NCBI GenBank assembly: GCA_965249835.1
Contig: CBDFMY010000003.1
Span: 1,178,001-1,242,000, forward strand
Direction of reading: 5' to 3'
DNA length: 64,000 nucleotides
DNA from: JAHRAW01 sp965249835
GTDB taxonomy: Bacteria > Pseudomonadota > Gammaproteobacteria > Arenicellales > Poriferihabitantaceae
Within the stretch, counting starts at the first letter, position 1, and each line of letters begins with the position of its first letter. The notes beneath the pieces are model-generated. The model was not told the DNA's origin. It worked only from the letters and a program-made list of their open reading frames with translations, and did not search any database. A program made the position numbers and the translations under genes. Below are positions 17,458 to 26,458 of this stretch, piece by piece.

Positions 17458-17840
17458 ACCAATGCTCCTTCGCTCGTTCTTCGGGGTGTTCTATGTTATC
17501 ACGGGGCAACGGAAAATTTTTCCCGTCGCTAGTCTGATCGGTTGATTGAAAGTGCCAATGTTGCACGACTCAAGGCGTTGGGGGGTGTATAATGCCAACA
17601 ATCCGCCTCAAGGCAGTACGCTTCATTCCCGGCAATGAGCCGGCGATCATGAATGGAACCAAACCCTTGGGGCTTTTTTATTCTATTGCCCACCCCCGCG
17701 GCGAAATTTGCGAGACGAGAAGGCGTGCAGTTCATTCTTGACCCGCTTTGGCAAAAGGTACCCGCTGATCTCTTCGAACACATTGACCTGCTGAGAAGCG
17801 GTTTCCACCGCCCGGAAACCTCGCGAAACAGAACCACAAA
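17458..17840. other. 383-bp gap without a convincing gene
   Basis: This stretch lies between the start of waaG and the stop of ppk2. It contains the waaG ribosome binding site at its left edge and the candidate small RNA listed separately. Short open frames exist on both strands but show no family, no ribosome binding site and no codon pattern like the neighbours, so I do not call them. Confidence 0.5.
17588..17683 (+). ncRNA. Candidate small structured RNA (weak)
   Basis: A perfect -10 box TATAAT sits at 17588-17593. About 30 bp downstream is a hairpin with an inner stem CCGGC/GCCGG (17629-17633 with 17639-17643) and an outer stem TTCATTC with GAATGGAA (17622-17628 with 17651-17658, one bulge). 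After it come CCAA-ACCC-TTGG and a run of six T at 17674-17679, which looks like an intrinsic terminator. Together this could be a transcript of about 80 nt. No good -35 box was found at 17 bp, and no known RNA family was recognised. Confidence 0.25.
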
Positions 17841-18674
17841 TCAAGGATAAATCGAAGGCACAAAAGTTTGATCGGAAATCGGCGGGCGTACATATGCGCC
17901 TTGTTTTTTGCGTGTCGACAGTTTTACCTTTTCGGTTTTCATGTCCTGATAGGGAATTATGCTCAGCAGGTGATGAATGCAGTTCAGCCGCGCGTGTTTT
18001 TTAACATCGGCGTCCACCACATACCATGGCGCCTGTTTGATATCAGTGTGCGCGAACATATCGTCCTTGGCTTTGGAATATTCCACCCAGCGATTTCGCG
18101 ATTCAATATCCATCGGGCTCAGTTTCCATTGCTTGGTTGGATCCAGCCGTCGAGCCTGAAAGCGTTTTTCCTGTTCGTCGTCGCGCACCGAAAACCAGTA
18201 TTTGACCAACTGAATGCCACTGCGCACCAGCATGCGTTCAAACTCCGGACACGAGCGCATGAACTCCTGGTATTCGGCGTTGGTGCAAAAACCCATCACC
18301 TGCTCGACCCCGGCGCGGTTATACCAACTGCGATCGAACAGCACCATTTCCCCGGCGGCCGGCAGGTGTTCCGTGTAACGCTGGAAATACCACTGCGTTT
18401 TCTCACGTTCGGTCGGTGCCGGAAGCGCGGAGACGCGGCACACGCGCGGGTTCAATACCTGCGTGATGCGTTTAATCACGCCGCCTTTTCCGGCTGCGTC
18501 CCGGCCCTCAAACAACACGACAACTTTGAGTCCTTCTTTTTTTATCCACTCCTGCAACTTGACCAATTCAATTTGCAGACGCGCCAGTTCGGATTCGTAA
18601 TACGAATTCTTTATTTTGTCGCTCTTGCCGATGGTTTTACCTTCGACTTTGGTCGGCCCGGATTTTTTAGCCAT
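17841..18674 (-). CDS. ppk2: Polyphosphate kinase 2
   Basis: A 277-residue single-domain PPK2, which transfers phosphate between polyphosphate and nucleoside diphosphates in the cytosol. The P-loop is FEGRDAAGKGG (residues 55-65) and the Walker B / lid region FDRSWYNRAGVE starts near 113. Other family blocks are SALPAPTEREKTQWYFQRY, KYWFSVRDDEQEKRFQAR and WKLSPMDIESRNRW. The length and single domain agree with the class I enzymes that mostly make ATP or GTP from polyphosphate. It stands alone between the LPS genes and an ABC exporter. Confidence 0.95.
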   Translation of the reverse strand: MAKKSGPTKVEGKTIGKSDKIKNSYYESELARLQIELVKLQEWIKKEGLKVVVLFEGRDAAGKGGVIKRITQVLNPRVCRVSALPAPTEREKTQWYFQRYTEHLPAAGEMVLFDRSWYNRAGVEQVMGFCTNAEYQEFMRSCPEFERMLVRSGIQLVKYWFSVRDDEQEKRFQARRLDPTKQWKLSPMDIESRNRWVEYSKAKDDMFAHTDIKQAPWYVVDADVKKHARLNCIHHLLSIIPYQDMKTEKVKLSTRKKQGAYVRPPISDQTFVPSIYP

Positions 18675-18722
18675 GTCATTCCCCGCTGATTAATCTGATT
18701 GTGATTGGTTGCATTATAACGA

Positions 18723-20660
18723 CTATCCCGTGGCTGTGCGCGCCGGCGGTTGTTCGCATACCAAAAATCCGCCGGATTGCCGTGCCCACAATTCCGCATA
18801 TAGCCCGCCGTTTTGCAGCAGTTGTTTGTGGCTTCCCTGCTCAATGATTTTACCACAATCCATAATCACCAGCCGGTCCATGGCGGCGATGGTGGACAAG
18901 CGATGGGCGATGGCGATTACCGTTTTGCCTTTCATCAAACTATACAAACTTTCTTGAATGGCCGCTTCCACTTCGGAATCGAGTGCGCTGGTGGCTTCGT
19001 CGAGAATCAGAATCGGCGCATTTTTTAACAACACTCGCGCAATGGCGATGCGCTGACGCTGGCCGCCGGAAAGTTTAACACCGCGCTCGCCGACATGCGC
19101 TTCATAACCCTTGCGCCCGTGGGAATCTTTCAAACCGAGGATGAAGTCATGGGCGCGCGCCTGTTTTGCAGCGGCGATAACTTTTGTCTCATTGGCATCG
19201 ACGCTACCGTAAGATATGTTGTCGAACACCGAGCGGTGCAGTAGCGAAGTATCCTGCGTGACGATGCCGATGTGCGAACGCAAACTGTCTTGCGTGATTT
19301 GCGCGATGTCTTGGTCGTCCACCAAAATTCGCCCGCTCTCCAGATCGTAGAATCGAAGCAGCAAACTTACCAGCGTAGATTTGCCCGCACCGGAGCGACC
19401 GACCATGCCGACCTTCTCACCCGGCGCGACGCGCAATGTCATGCCGGTGATTACGCCGCCGGCGAAACTGACACCGCCGCCGTAGTTAAAATGAATGTCA
19501 TCAAATTCGATTTTGCCGCCGTCCACCATCAGATTTTTTGCGCCGTGGCTATCGGTAATCGCAATCTCCCGCGAGATGGTGTTGATGCCGTCCTGGATGA
19601 TGCCGATGTTTTCAAACAGCCCGGCGATTTCCCACAGAATCCATTGCGACATCCCTTGCAACCGCAACACCAGCCCCACGGCAAAGGCGATGGCACCGAC
19701 GGTGACCGCACCCAGTTGCCACAGCCATATCGAAGTGGCGGCAACCGAAAACAACAGGAAACTGTTCATGCAGGTAAGGGTGGTAGTCAGCAGCGTCGCC
19801 AGCCGCATCTGCCGGTATACCGTGTCGAGAAAAATATCCATTCCCTCGCGTGCGTAACGATCTTCGTGGTCGGCGTAAGCAAACATCTTCACGGTGGTGA
19901 TGTTGGTGTAACTGTCCACCACACGGCCGGTAACCATTGAACGCGCTTCGGCCTGATCCATGGACGCCGCACGCAAACGCGGTACGAAATAACGCACCGC
20001 CAGCAGATAACCGGTAAGCCACAACCCCATCGGCGCGGTCAGCCGGATGTCGCTCGTAGCAAACAAAATCACCGCGCCGGTAAAATAAACCGCGACATAC
20101 AACAGCACCTCGGTTACTTTGATGACCGCCTCGCGCACGCCCAGCGAAGTCTGCATCATTTTCGCGGCGACTCGTCCGGCGAAATCGTTCTGAAAAAATT
20201 CGATGCTCTGGCGCAACAGATAACGATGCGCCTGCCATCGGGTTCGCATGGCGAAGTTGCCGAGCATTCCCTGATGCACCACGCCCTCGTAAAAAAACTT
20301 GAGCAACGGCAACACCATCAGCACCACCAGGCTGATGCCGATGAGTTTGTAGCGGTAGGTTTCCCAGAAGGTTTCACGCTCCGACTCCGACAACCAGTCC
20401 ACCAGACTGCCGACAAACGCGAACAGCGACACTTCGATCAATGCGATCACCGTGGACAAAATCGCGCTCGTCAGCAACAGTGGCCAGAACGGTTTGGCGT
20501 AATGCAACACAAACCCGGAAAGACTTTCCGGCGGCTTGTCCGGCTGCAACGGCGGAAACGGATCGCATAATCCTTCGAGCCACTGAAAAAATGAACGGAT
20601 AAACAATGTGGTGTGTGATGGAAATGGTGTGACCAATCGGCGCAGGAATAATCCGTGCAT
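18723..20660 (-). CDS. ABC exporter half-transporter (permease fused to ATPase)
   Basis: From the ATG at 20660 (MHGLFLRR) the protein is 645 residues; a TTG at 20684 is an alternative. The N-terminal part holds six membrane helices of the type I exporter fold (about 50-340). The C-terminal ATPase has Walker A GRSGAGKST (about 424-432), Q-loop VTQDTSLLH, signature LSGGQRQR, Walker B ILILDEATSALD and the H-loop AHRLST. It should act as a homodimer in the inner membrane and export lipids, drugs or peptides; the substrate is not visible. It is on the same strand as ppk2 but with its own gap, so a shared transcript is uncertain. Confidence 0.92.
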   Translation of the reverse strand: MHGLFLRRLVTPFPSHTTLFIRSFFQWLEGLCDPFPPLQPDKPPESLSGFVLHYAKPFWPLLLTSAILSTVIALIEVSLFAFVGSLVDWLSESERETFWETYRYKLIGISLVVLMVLPLLKFFYEGVVHQGMLGNFAMRTRWQAHRYLLRQSIEFFQNDFAGRVAAKMMQTSLGVREAVIKVTEVLLYVAVYFTGAVILFATSDIRLTAPMGLWLTGYLLAVRYFVPRLRAASMDQAEARSMVTGRVVDSYTNITTVKMFAYADHEDRYAREGMDIFLDTVYRQMRLATLLTTTLTCMNSFLLFSVAATSIWLWQLGAVTVGAIAFAVGLVLRLQGMSQWILWEIAGLFENIGIIQDGINTISREIAITDSHGAKNLMVDGGKIEFDDIHFNYGGGVSFAGGVITGMTLRVAPGEKVGMVGRSGAGKSTLVSLLLRFYDLESGRILVDDQDIAQITQDSLRSHIGIVTQDTSLLHRSVFDNISYGSVDANETKVIAAAKQARAHDFILGLKDSHGRKGYEAHVGERGVKLSGGQRQRIAIARVLLKNAPILILDEATSALDSEVEAAIQESLYSLMKGKTVIAIAHRLSTIAAMDRLVIMDCGKIIEQGSHKQLLQNGGLYAELWARQSGGFLVCEQPPARTATG

Positions 20661-20714
20661 TATACCGAGTGGGAATGACGGCAAGCGGGCAAGTCGGAGC
20701 GTGGCGAGTAATAA

Positions 20715-21545
20715 TTATTCCACCACCACCTCATAACCACCGAACTTCCGCACATTAAGCACGCCGCTGTCGAACAGCAAATATTGTCCCTTGATGCCGT
20801 TCAAGCGGCCCGCAAGGGTGGTGGTTTTGTCGAAGTCAAGGCTGGTTACTTTTTCCGGGTAGCGGTCAACCGGGTAGGACAAACAGATCGGCGTTTCATC
20901 AAGGCGTTGCCATTCAAGGTCGGGTTGAGTTTCTTTCAAACTCGCAAGATCATTTTTTGCGGCGCGCAAAACGCCCTCGGCGGCGGCGCGCATATCCACC
21001 GATTCTGCAGATCCTTTCAACATCTTGCGCCAGTCGGTGCGGTCGCTGATGTGTTTTGCCAACGCAACTTCGAGCAAGCCGGAATGAAGTCGATTGCGGA
21101 CTTTGAAAATCGCAAGTGCCTGACTCGCGCCCTGATCGATCCAGCGCGTCGGTATCTGGCCGCTGCGCGTAATCCCGACTTTGAGCCCCGATGAGTTGGC
21201 AATATACACGAAGTGTTCGCGCATGCAATGTTGCTCTGCCCACTTTTCATCGCGACAGGTGCCGAGATGATAATGACAAGTATGCGGTCGCATGATGCAC
21301 AGATCGCATTCGGCCAATTTTTTGAAGCAGCGAAAACAATATCCGCGCGCGAAACTTTTTTTGGTTTTGCCGCCACACGCGATACAAAATATATTGCCGG
21401 TGAAGGAAAGCGAGAGCGACTTGCCGACGCGTTGGTCGACAGCAAAGAGCGTATCGCCGAGCGGAAGTTGATAGCGAATCGGCTCGGCGAGAACGGTTTT
21501 CATTTTGCGCAAAACGCCACGCAAAGATTGCCCATCGGCGGTCAT
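20715..21545 (-). CDS. DUF2797 protein with zinc-binding cysteine pairs
   Basis: From the ATG at 21545 (MTADGQSLRG), which has GGAG 9 bp upstream, the protein is 276 residues. It has the DUF2797 layout: an N-terminal stretch with a zinc-ribbon-like pair CIACGGKTKKSFARGYCFRCF, then CDLCIMRPHTCHYHLGTCRDEKWAEQHC, followed by HFVYIANSSGLKVGITR...PTRWIDQGAS, which resembles a GIY-YIG-like core (VY.a..sglKvGiTR). The C-terminal part ends with GQYLLFDSGVLNVRKFGGYEV. The family has no proven activity. The neighbours are an ABC exporter and a decayed methylase, so context does not help. Confidence 0.85.
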   Translation of the reverse strand: MTADGQSLRGVLRKMKTVLAEPIRYQLPLGDTLFAVDQRVGKSLSLSFTGNIFCIACGGKTKKSFARGYCFRCFKKLAECDLCIMRPHTCHYHLGTCRDEKWAEQHCMREHFVYIANSSGLKVGITRSGQIPTRWIDQGASQALAIFKVRNRLHSGLLEVALAKHISDRTDWRKMLKGSAESVDMRAAAEGVLRAAKNDLASLKETQPDLEWQRLDETPICLSYPVDRYPEKVTSLDFDKTTTLAGRLNGIKGQYLLFDSGVLNVRKFGGYEVVVE

Positions 21546-21595
21546 GCGCGATGGCTCCACTGAATTTCAACAGAACGAAAACGATCAGCCATAGA

Positions 21596-22280
21596 CTACT
21601 CCGGTTGGTATTTGATGAATTTGCTCAAATGTTTGTGTTCGGTTTGTTTGTCCGCCAAAGCAAGCCCGGCTTTAATTAGATGCGCGTTGATAAATGTTTT
21701 GTTTGCCAGATATAGATAGCAAAGTAAATTACCTTGCTCGTCATGTGTTTCACGATCAAATTTGAGAAAAACTTTTTGCCCTTTTACTTTTTCACGGACA
21801 AACAAAATCGCATCTGTTTCTCTGGTGGCTACTGGCGTGATGCCAATTAGTTTTATTGTTATGCCGTTACTAAGTCGCAATTTATCTGCCGTGATGATGT
21901 CGCGAACTCGATAAAAATTATCTTTGCGCCGCCCATTGCCGGAGCCGTCTATCTTTGATCCAAAGGATAATTTTTTTGGATCTATTTTCCTTATACCGGC
22001 CATAATACACCGAGCCAGCGAACTGGTCGCCCACATTCACACAAAGCCTGCACCCACTCTCAAGCACTCGATAACATTCCGCCCACACCAAATTAAGGTG
22101 GTTTATGTATTCCTCGTAGGATGAGTCAAACCCAATCTGACCATTATTACCATAATCCTTAAGTTGCCAGTATGGTGGAGACGTGACCACCAACTGCACC
22201 GTATTCGCATATACCCGCCGCATTTGCCGCGAGTCCCCGGTGATGATTTTGTGCGAAGTTTTTTTCAACGGTTTATCCAT
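21596..22280 (-). pseudogene. Decayed DNA methyltransferase with C-terminal nuclease-like (SNase) domain
   Basis: The 5' part (start 22280) reads in one frame as a DNA methylase N terminus: KIITGDSRQM, then LVVTSPPYWQLKDYG, then CRLCVNVGDQFAGSVYYGRYK, as in N4/N6-methylases whose catalytic TSPPY comes first. It then shifts and stops at 21918. An overlapping frame continues to 21596 and holds a staphylococcal-nuclease-like domain (IITADKLRLSNGITIKLIGI, VFLKFDRETHDEQGNLLCYLYL). Intact relatives carry a long middle region with the SAM-binding motif between these parts; it is missing here. I read this as one methylase-SNase gene that lost its middle and its frame near 21950-22000. The 3' half could still be translated alone from an ATG at 22036 or 22003. 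Confidence 0.7.
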
Positions 22281-22296
22281 CCACCGATCAGGCCAT

Positions 22297-23460
22297 TCAC
22301 CGCGCAGCGGACAACGCCTGCTGGAAGTCCGCCATCAGGTCGTCCTGGCCTTCGACCCCCAGCGCGACCCGCACCAGTCCGTCTCCGATGCCTATCGCAA
22401 AACGCTCCTTCGAACTCAGGCCGACGTGGGAGGTTTCCGCCGGCAGGGTTACCAGCGTTTCAACCCCGCCGAGGCTCACCGCTTCCACCCCGAGTTCGAG
22501 GCGTTCCATCATGCGATGCGCACCGGCGGCGCCGGCCTTGTGGTCGAAACTGAACAGCCCGCCGAAGCCGCTGAACAGGGCTTTGGCGCGGGCGCTGGTG
22601 GGATGAGCGGCGAGTCCGGCATAGTGAACCTTTGCCACCGCCGGATGGCCGTGCAGCAGTTGCGCCAGTGCCAGCGCGTTTTGGTTTTGCTGCTTGACTC
22701 GCAGGGCAAGGGTTTTTATGCCCCGGTGAAGCAAAAAGCAGGCGTGGGGATCCAGGGTCGCGCCGAGGTGGTCAAGTTTTCGCTTGACCGCGCCCAGATG
22801 TTTGGCCGCGCCGACCACCACGCCGGCGACCAGGTCCGAGTGTCCGTTGAGGTATTTGGTGGCGCTGTGCAGAATCAGGTCAAATCCGATTTCGATGGGG
22901 CGGAAATTGACCGGCGTCGCCAGGGTGTTGTCAATCAGCGTGATGAGTTTTTTAGCCCGGGCAAACTCCACCACGGCGGGCAAGTCGCCCACTTCGAGCA
23001 GGGGGTTGGTCATGCTCTCGACATAGAACGCCCGGGTGTTTGGCCTTAGCCGGGATGCCCATTGCTCGCTGGCGTTCAAATCAACGAAATCGACCTCGAT
23101 GCCGAAGTCCGGCAACTCGTGCGCCATGAACGTGTGAGTGCCGCCGTATAAACCGCTTTGCGCGAGCAGATGATCGCCACTTTTCAACACGCTCAGCAAG
23201 GTCGTGGAGATGGCGCCCATCCCACTGGCCGTTACCAGCGCGCTTTCGCCCCCTTCCAGTGCCGCCAATTTTGCATGCAACGCCAGATGATTGGGGGAAT
23301 TGTTGAGGCGCAAATAACGAATGTCGTGATAATCCGACTTGGCGCCAGACAGATATGTGGAAGTCTGAAAAATCGGCGGCGTAATCGCCCCCTCCAGCCG
23401 AGGCCGAGGTTCACCAGCATGCACCACCCGAGTCTCAAGAGAACGAAAACAATCAGCCAC
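22297..23460 (-). CDS. Cys/Met metabolism PLP enzyme (cystathionine lyase/synthase type)
   Basis: A 387-residue fold-type I PLP enzyme of the trans-sulfuration group. Seen motifs: TPPIFQTSTYL near the start, GGESALVTASGMGAISTTLLS, YGGTHTFMAHEL, NPLLEVGDLPAVVE, DNTLATPVNFRPIEIG, the PLP lysine in HSATKYLNGHSDLVAG, and SLGGVETLVTLPAETSH near the C terminus. Such enzymes are cystathionine beta- or gamma-lyases or gamma-synthases, and sequence alone does not decide between them. The first conserved substrate-phosphate residues (usually YSR) are replaced by RYLRLNN, which is unusual. Together with metZ and cbs elsewhere in the window it points to active sulfur amino acid exchange. It stands 16 bp after the decayed methylase on the same strand. 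Confidence 0.88.
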   Translation of the reverse strand: MADCFRSLETRVVHAGEPRPRLEGAITPPIFQTSTYLSGAKSDYHDIRYLRLNNSPNHLALHAKLAALEGGESALVTASGMGAISTTLLSVLKSGDHLLAQSGLYGGTHTFMAHELPDFGIEVDFVDLNASEQWASRLRPNTRAFYVESMTNPLLEVGDLPAVVEFARAKKLITLIDNTLATPVNFRPIEIGFDLILHSATKYLNGHSDLVAGVVVGAAKHLGAVKRKLDHLGATLDPHACFLLHRGIKTLALRVKQQNQNALALAQLLHGHPAVAKVHYAGLAAHPTSARAKALFSGFGGLFSFDHKAGAAGAHRMMERLELGVEAVSLGGVETLVTLPAETSHVGLSSKERFAIGIGDGLVRVALGVEGQDDLMADFQQALSAAR

Positions 23461-23558
23461 GCGCCACCCCTATCATTCGCAAACTATCCATTATATTCCC
23501 CGTCTCCGTTGCACGCCACTCCCTGCCCGGCCAGTCCAGGCTAACGGCGGACGCCGAC

Positions 23559-24302
23559 TCACCCTCCACACGCCGGGCATTGCGGATTTTTCGGCAATGT
23601 CATGCGTTGCCATTCCATTGCATGGGCATCAAACAACCACACCACGCCGGGCAGTTTGCCGTTGCCGAGCAGAAGGTTGACCGCTTCCATCGCTTGCATG
23701 GTGCCGATGATGCCGACCAGTGGCGCGATGATGCCTTCGCGCTCGCAGGTGGCGCTTTCGATGTTCGGGTCGGGGTAGAGGCATTGATAGCAGGGGCTGT
23801 CGGCGATGCGCGGGTCGAACGCGGTTACCTGCCCTTCCCAGCGGATGGCGGCGCCGGAGACCAGCGGCGTGCCGGTTTGCAAAGACACGCGGTTCATTTC
23901 GAAACGGCTCGGGAAATTGTCGGTGCAGTCCATAATTAAATCGACCGCGGCGGCTTGCTCGAGAAAATCGTCGTAGTCCAGGGAGTAATCCAGAGTGGTG
24001 ATTTCGACCGCCGGATTGAGCGCACGCAGGGTGTTGGCGGCGGATGCGGCTTTGAGTTCGCCGATGTCGTCGTGGCCATGGATGATTTGCCGCTGCAAAT
24101 TGGATTCGTCCACGCGGTCGAAATCCGCCAACGTCAGACGACCAACGCCGGCCGCGGTCAGATACATGGCCACCGGCGAGCCGAGACCGCCCATGCCGAT
24201 AATCAACACGCCGGATTCAAGCAGTTTCCGCTGCCCCGCCTGGCCCACCTTCGGCAGGCGAATCTGCCGACTGTATCGTTCGTTGAAATTGGTTTTTGTC
24301 AT
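23559..24302 (-). CDS. moeB: MoeB/ThiF-type ubiquitin-like-protein adenylyltransferase
   Basis: A 247-residue E1-like enzyme. It contains RYSRQIRLPKVGQAGQRKL, the ATP site GMGGLGSPVAMYLTAAGVG, DFDRVDESNLQRQI, DCTDNFPSRFEMN and two zinc-binding cysteine pairs, CYQCL and the C-terminal CPACGG. It adenylates the C terminus of MoaD (molybdopterin synthesis) or ThiS (thiamin). The length fits MoeB. A MoeB role agrees with the molybdenum formate dehydrogenase in the same region, but ThiF cannot be excluded since no moaD or thiS is nearby. It lies 31 bp before the Bcr/CflA gene's end on the same strand. Confidence 0.88.
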   Translation of the reverse strand: MTKTNFNERYSRQIRLPKVGQAGQRKLLESGVLIIGMGGLGSPVAMYLTAAGVGRLTLADFDRVDESNLQRQIIHGHDDIGELKAASAANTLRALNPAVEITTLDYSLDYDDFLEQAAAVDLIMDCTDNFPSRFEMNRVSLQTGTPLVSGAAIRWEGQVTAFDPRIADSPCYQCLYPDPNIESATCEREGIIAPLVGIIGTMQAMEAVNLLLGNGKLPGVVWLFDAHAMEWQRMTLPKNPQCPACGG

Positions 24303-24333
24303 GAGAGGTTGGGATTATGCCGTAATTAATGGG

Positions 24334-25527
24334 TCACGTTAGATGACGCTTTCGCGAAGCGATTGCGAGTCCGAGGGTAACCGCCATCAGCCCGGCGATG
24401 GTGATGCCCACCGGCCATGCGCTACCATTGTGGAGCAAACTGACGGCGCCCGCCGCTATGCCGCCCACCACCATTTCCACGGCACCGAGCATGGCCGCCG
24501 CCGACCCGGCGCTGTGGTTGGTGGCAAGCATCGCCTTGGACGGCGCGACCGCGAACACCGGGCCCAGCCCCAGAGTCATGAGCGAGAAACAAAAGGTGAA
24601 GGTGAACGGGGTGACTTGGCCGCTCGCCACCACGACCAGAAAGAAAATGCCGCCCACCAGCACCAGCACCAGCCCGATGTTGAGCAGTCGGTTGGTTTCC
24701 ATGTGGTTGACCGCGCGCATTGAAACCAGACTGCCGATGAAATAAGCAGCGACTATCGCGGCCTGGTAGTAGCCGAATATTTCGGTGGGAATTCCAAATT
24801 GTTGTATCAGGATGAACGGGCCGCCGGTGACGAACGTGTAGATGATGCCCATGCCGACGCCGACCATGCCGGCGTAGGTGATGAATTGTTTGTCGCACAG
24901 CAAGCCGCGATAATTGCTGAGAATGCGCGCGGGTTTGAGTGCGCCGGCATCCGGCGAAGACGATTCGGGCAGTAGCCACCAGATTAAAAAAGTGGTGAGC
25001 GTGCCGAGCACGCCAATCAGGTAAAAGTTGAAATGCCAGCCGAGCCAGACGTGTACATAACCGCCGATGATGGGCCCGATGGCCGGTGCCAGCGCGATCG
25101 ACATGCCAAAAATGGCAAGCGCGCGGACTTGTTGTTTTTCGTCGAACAAGTCTTTGAATATCGCCATACAGATGACCGCTTCCGCCGCCCCCATGAAGCC
25201 CTGCAGCATGCGCGCGGCGATGAGTTGCTCGATGCTTTGCGCCAGTGCGCATATAAAACTGCTGACGGTGAACAGCAAGATGGCGACCAGTAGCACCGAC
25301 TTGCGCCCGAATCGATCGGACAACGGACCGTGAATGATTTGCCCGAAGCCGAACATCAACACATTGAGGCTGATGGTGAGTTTCACCATGCTGGGTGCGG
25401 TGTCGAAAAATGCCGACAGGGAGGGCATGCTCGGCGCGTAGATGTCGGTGGACATGATGCTCGCCGAACTGGCCAGCACCAGAATGCTGATAATCAATAC
25501 AAACTGCGGATGTCCGGACGAGTTCAT
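24334..25527 (-). CDS. Bcr/CflA-type MFS drug efflux transporter
   Basis: A 397-residue major facilitator with twelve predicted helices. The opening STDIYAPSMPSLSAFF and the loop motif GPLSDRFGRKSVLL are hallmarks of the Bcr/CflA drug:H+ antiporters, as is RMLQGFMGAAEAVICMAIFKDLF in helix 4. It sits in the inner membrane and would export a drug-like compound such as bicyclomycin, sulfonamide or cysteine-type substrates. It is divergent from pcm with 246 bp between; that gap shows no other gene. Confidence 0.9.
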   Translation of the reverse strand: MNSSGHPQFVLIISILVLASSASIMSTDIYAPSMPSLSAFFDTAPSMVKLTISLNVLMFGFGQIIHGPLSDRFGRKSVLLVAILLFTVSSFICALAQSIEQLIAARMLQGFMGAAEAVICMAIFKDLFDEKQQVRALAIFGMSIALAPAIGPIIGGYVHVWLGWHFNFYLIGVLGTLTTFLIWWLLPESSSPDAGALKPARILSNYRGLLCDKQFITYAGMVGVGMGIIYTFVTGGPFILIQQFGIPTEIFGYYQAAIVAAYFIGSLVSMRAVNHMETNRLLNIGLVLVLVGGIFFLVVVASGQVTPFTFTFCFSLMTLGLGPVFAVAPSKAMLATNHSAGSAAAMLGAVEMVVGGIAAGAVSLLHNGSAWPVGITIAGLMAVTLGLAIASRKRHLT

Positions 25528-25773
25528 GGTGTGGGGATGGGTTGTGGATGAGTTATGGGAAGTTGTATTGTTTGGCGGGGAGTTTAACCGGATTTTCGCT
25601 TCATCCTCATTGCCGTGCTGTTATTCGTCATGGTCGGGTCAAGCCGAATAAGGACGAGTTGGGGCGATAATCCGGTGAAATAAATCGGCTGGCGCTAACC
25701 GCTGACATTTAAAAAAAACTACAATACCTCATCGCGGTTCATCGCAAAAACCCCAAGTTATCGCAAAGCCCCA

Positions 25774-26451
25774 ATGACCCAAACCAGTTCAATGCAGCGG
25801 GACGGAATCGGCATGACCTCCCTGCGTACGCGCCGCCGCCTGATCAACCGCCTGCGCGAGCAGGGCATCGGCAATGAAGTCATTTTGACGGTGATGGAAA
25901 AAACCCCGCGTCATCTGTTTCTTGACGAAGCACTGGCGCACAAAGCCTACGAAGACACCGCGTTGCCTATCGGCCAGAACCAAACCATCTCGCAACCGTT
26001 CATCGTGGCGTTGATGACCGAGATGTTGTTGGCGGCCGACCTCAAGGTCAAAAAAGTTCTTGAAGTGGGAACCGGCTGCGGCTACCAAAGCGCGGTTCTT
26101 GCGCAGTTGGTGGGCTGGGTGTTCAGCATTGAGCGAATCGGTTCCATGCAACAACAAGCGCAGGAGTTGCTGCCGAAACTCGGCTATCACAACATCAGTT
26201 ATCTGAACGCCGACGGCTTTGTCGGCTGGGAGAGCAATCAGCCGTTTGACGGCATTCTGGTCACCGCCGCACCACGCGACGTGCCGGAGAAATTACTGGA
26301 GCAACTCGCCCTCGGCGGTCGGCTGGTGATTCCGGTTGGCGATGATCTTTCGCAACGGCTTCGCGTGATCACCCGCACGCCGAGCGGTTTTGATGAACAA
26401 CTGCGCGAAGCGGTGCGCTTTGTTCCCATGCTGGATGGTTGCACGCGGTAG
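25774..26451 (+). CDS. pcm: Protein-L-isoaspartate O-methyltransferase
   Basis: A 225-residue SAM-dependent enzyme that repairs isoaspartyl residues in aged proteins. The family blocks are all present: RRRLINRLREQGI, MEKTPRHLFLDEALAHKAYEDTALPIGQNQTISQPFIVALMT (catalytic IGxxQTISxPxxVA), VLEVGTGCGYQSAVLAQL (SAM motif I), FDGILVTAAPRDVP and GGRLVIPVG. The downstream yqaA-like and nlpD-like genes follow closely. In many proteobacteria pcm and nlpD are neighbours, which supports the call. Confidence 0.95.
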   Translation: MTQTSSMQRDGIGMTSLRTRRRLINRLREQGIGNEVILTVMEKTPRHLFLDEALAHKAYEDTALPIGQNQTISQPFIVALMTEMLLAADLKVKKVLEVGTGCGYQSAVLAQLVGWVFSIERIGSMQQQAQELLPKLGYHNISYLNADGFVGWESNQPFDGILVTAAPRDVPEKLLEQLALGGRLVIPVGDDLSQRLRVITRTPSGFDEQLREAVRFVPMLDGCTR

Positions 26452-26458
26452 CGCCGAT

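Noticed and set aside
17529..17837. 102-residue minus-strand frame between waaG and ppk2
   Set aside because: No family, no ribosome binding site, Arg/Ser/Cys-rich composition unlike the neighbours.
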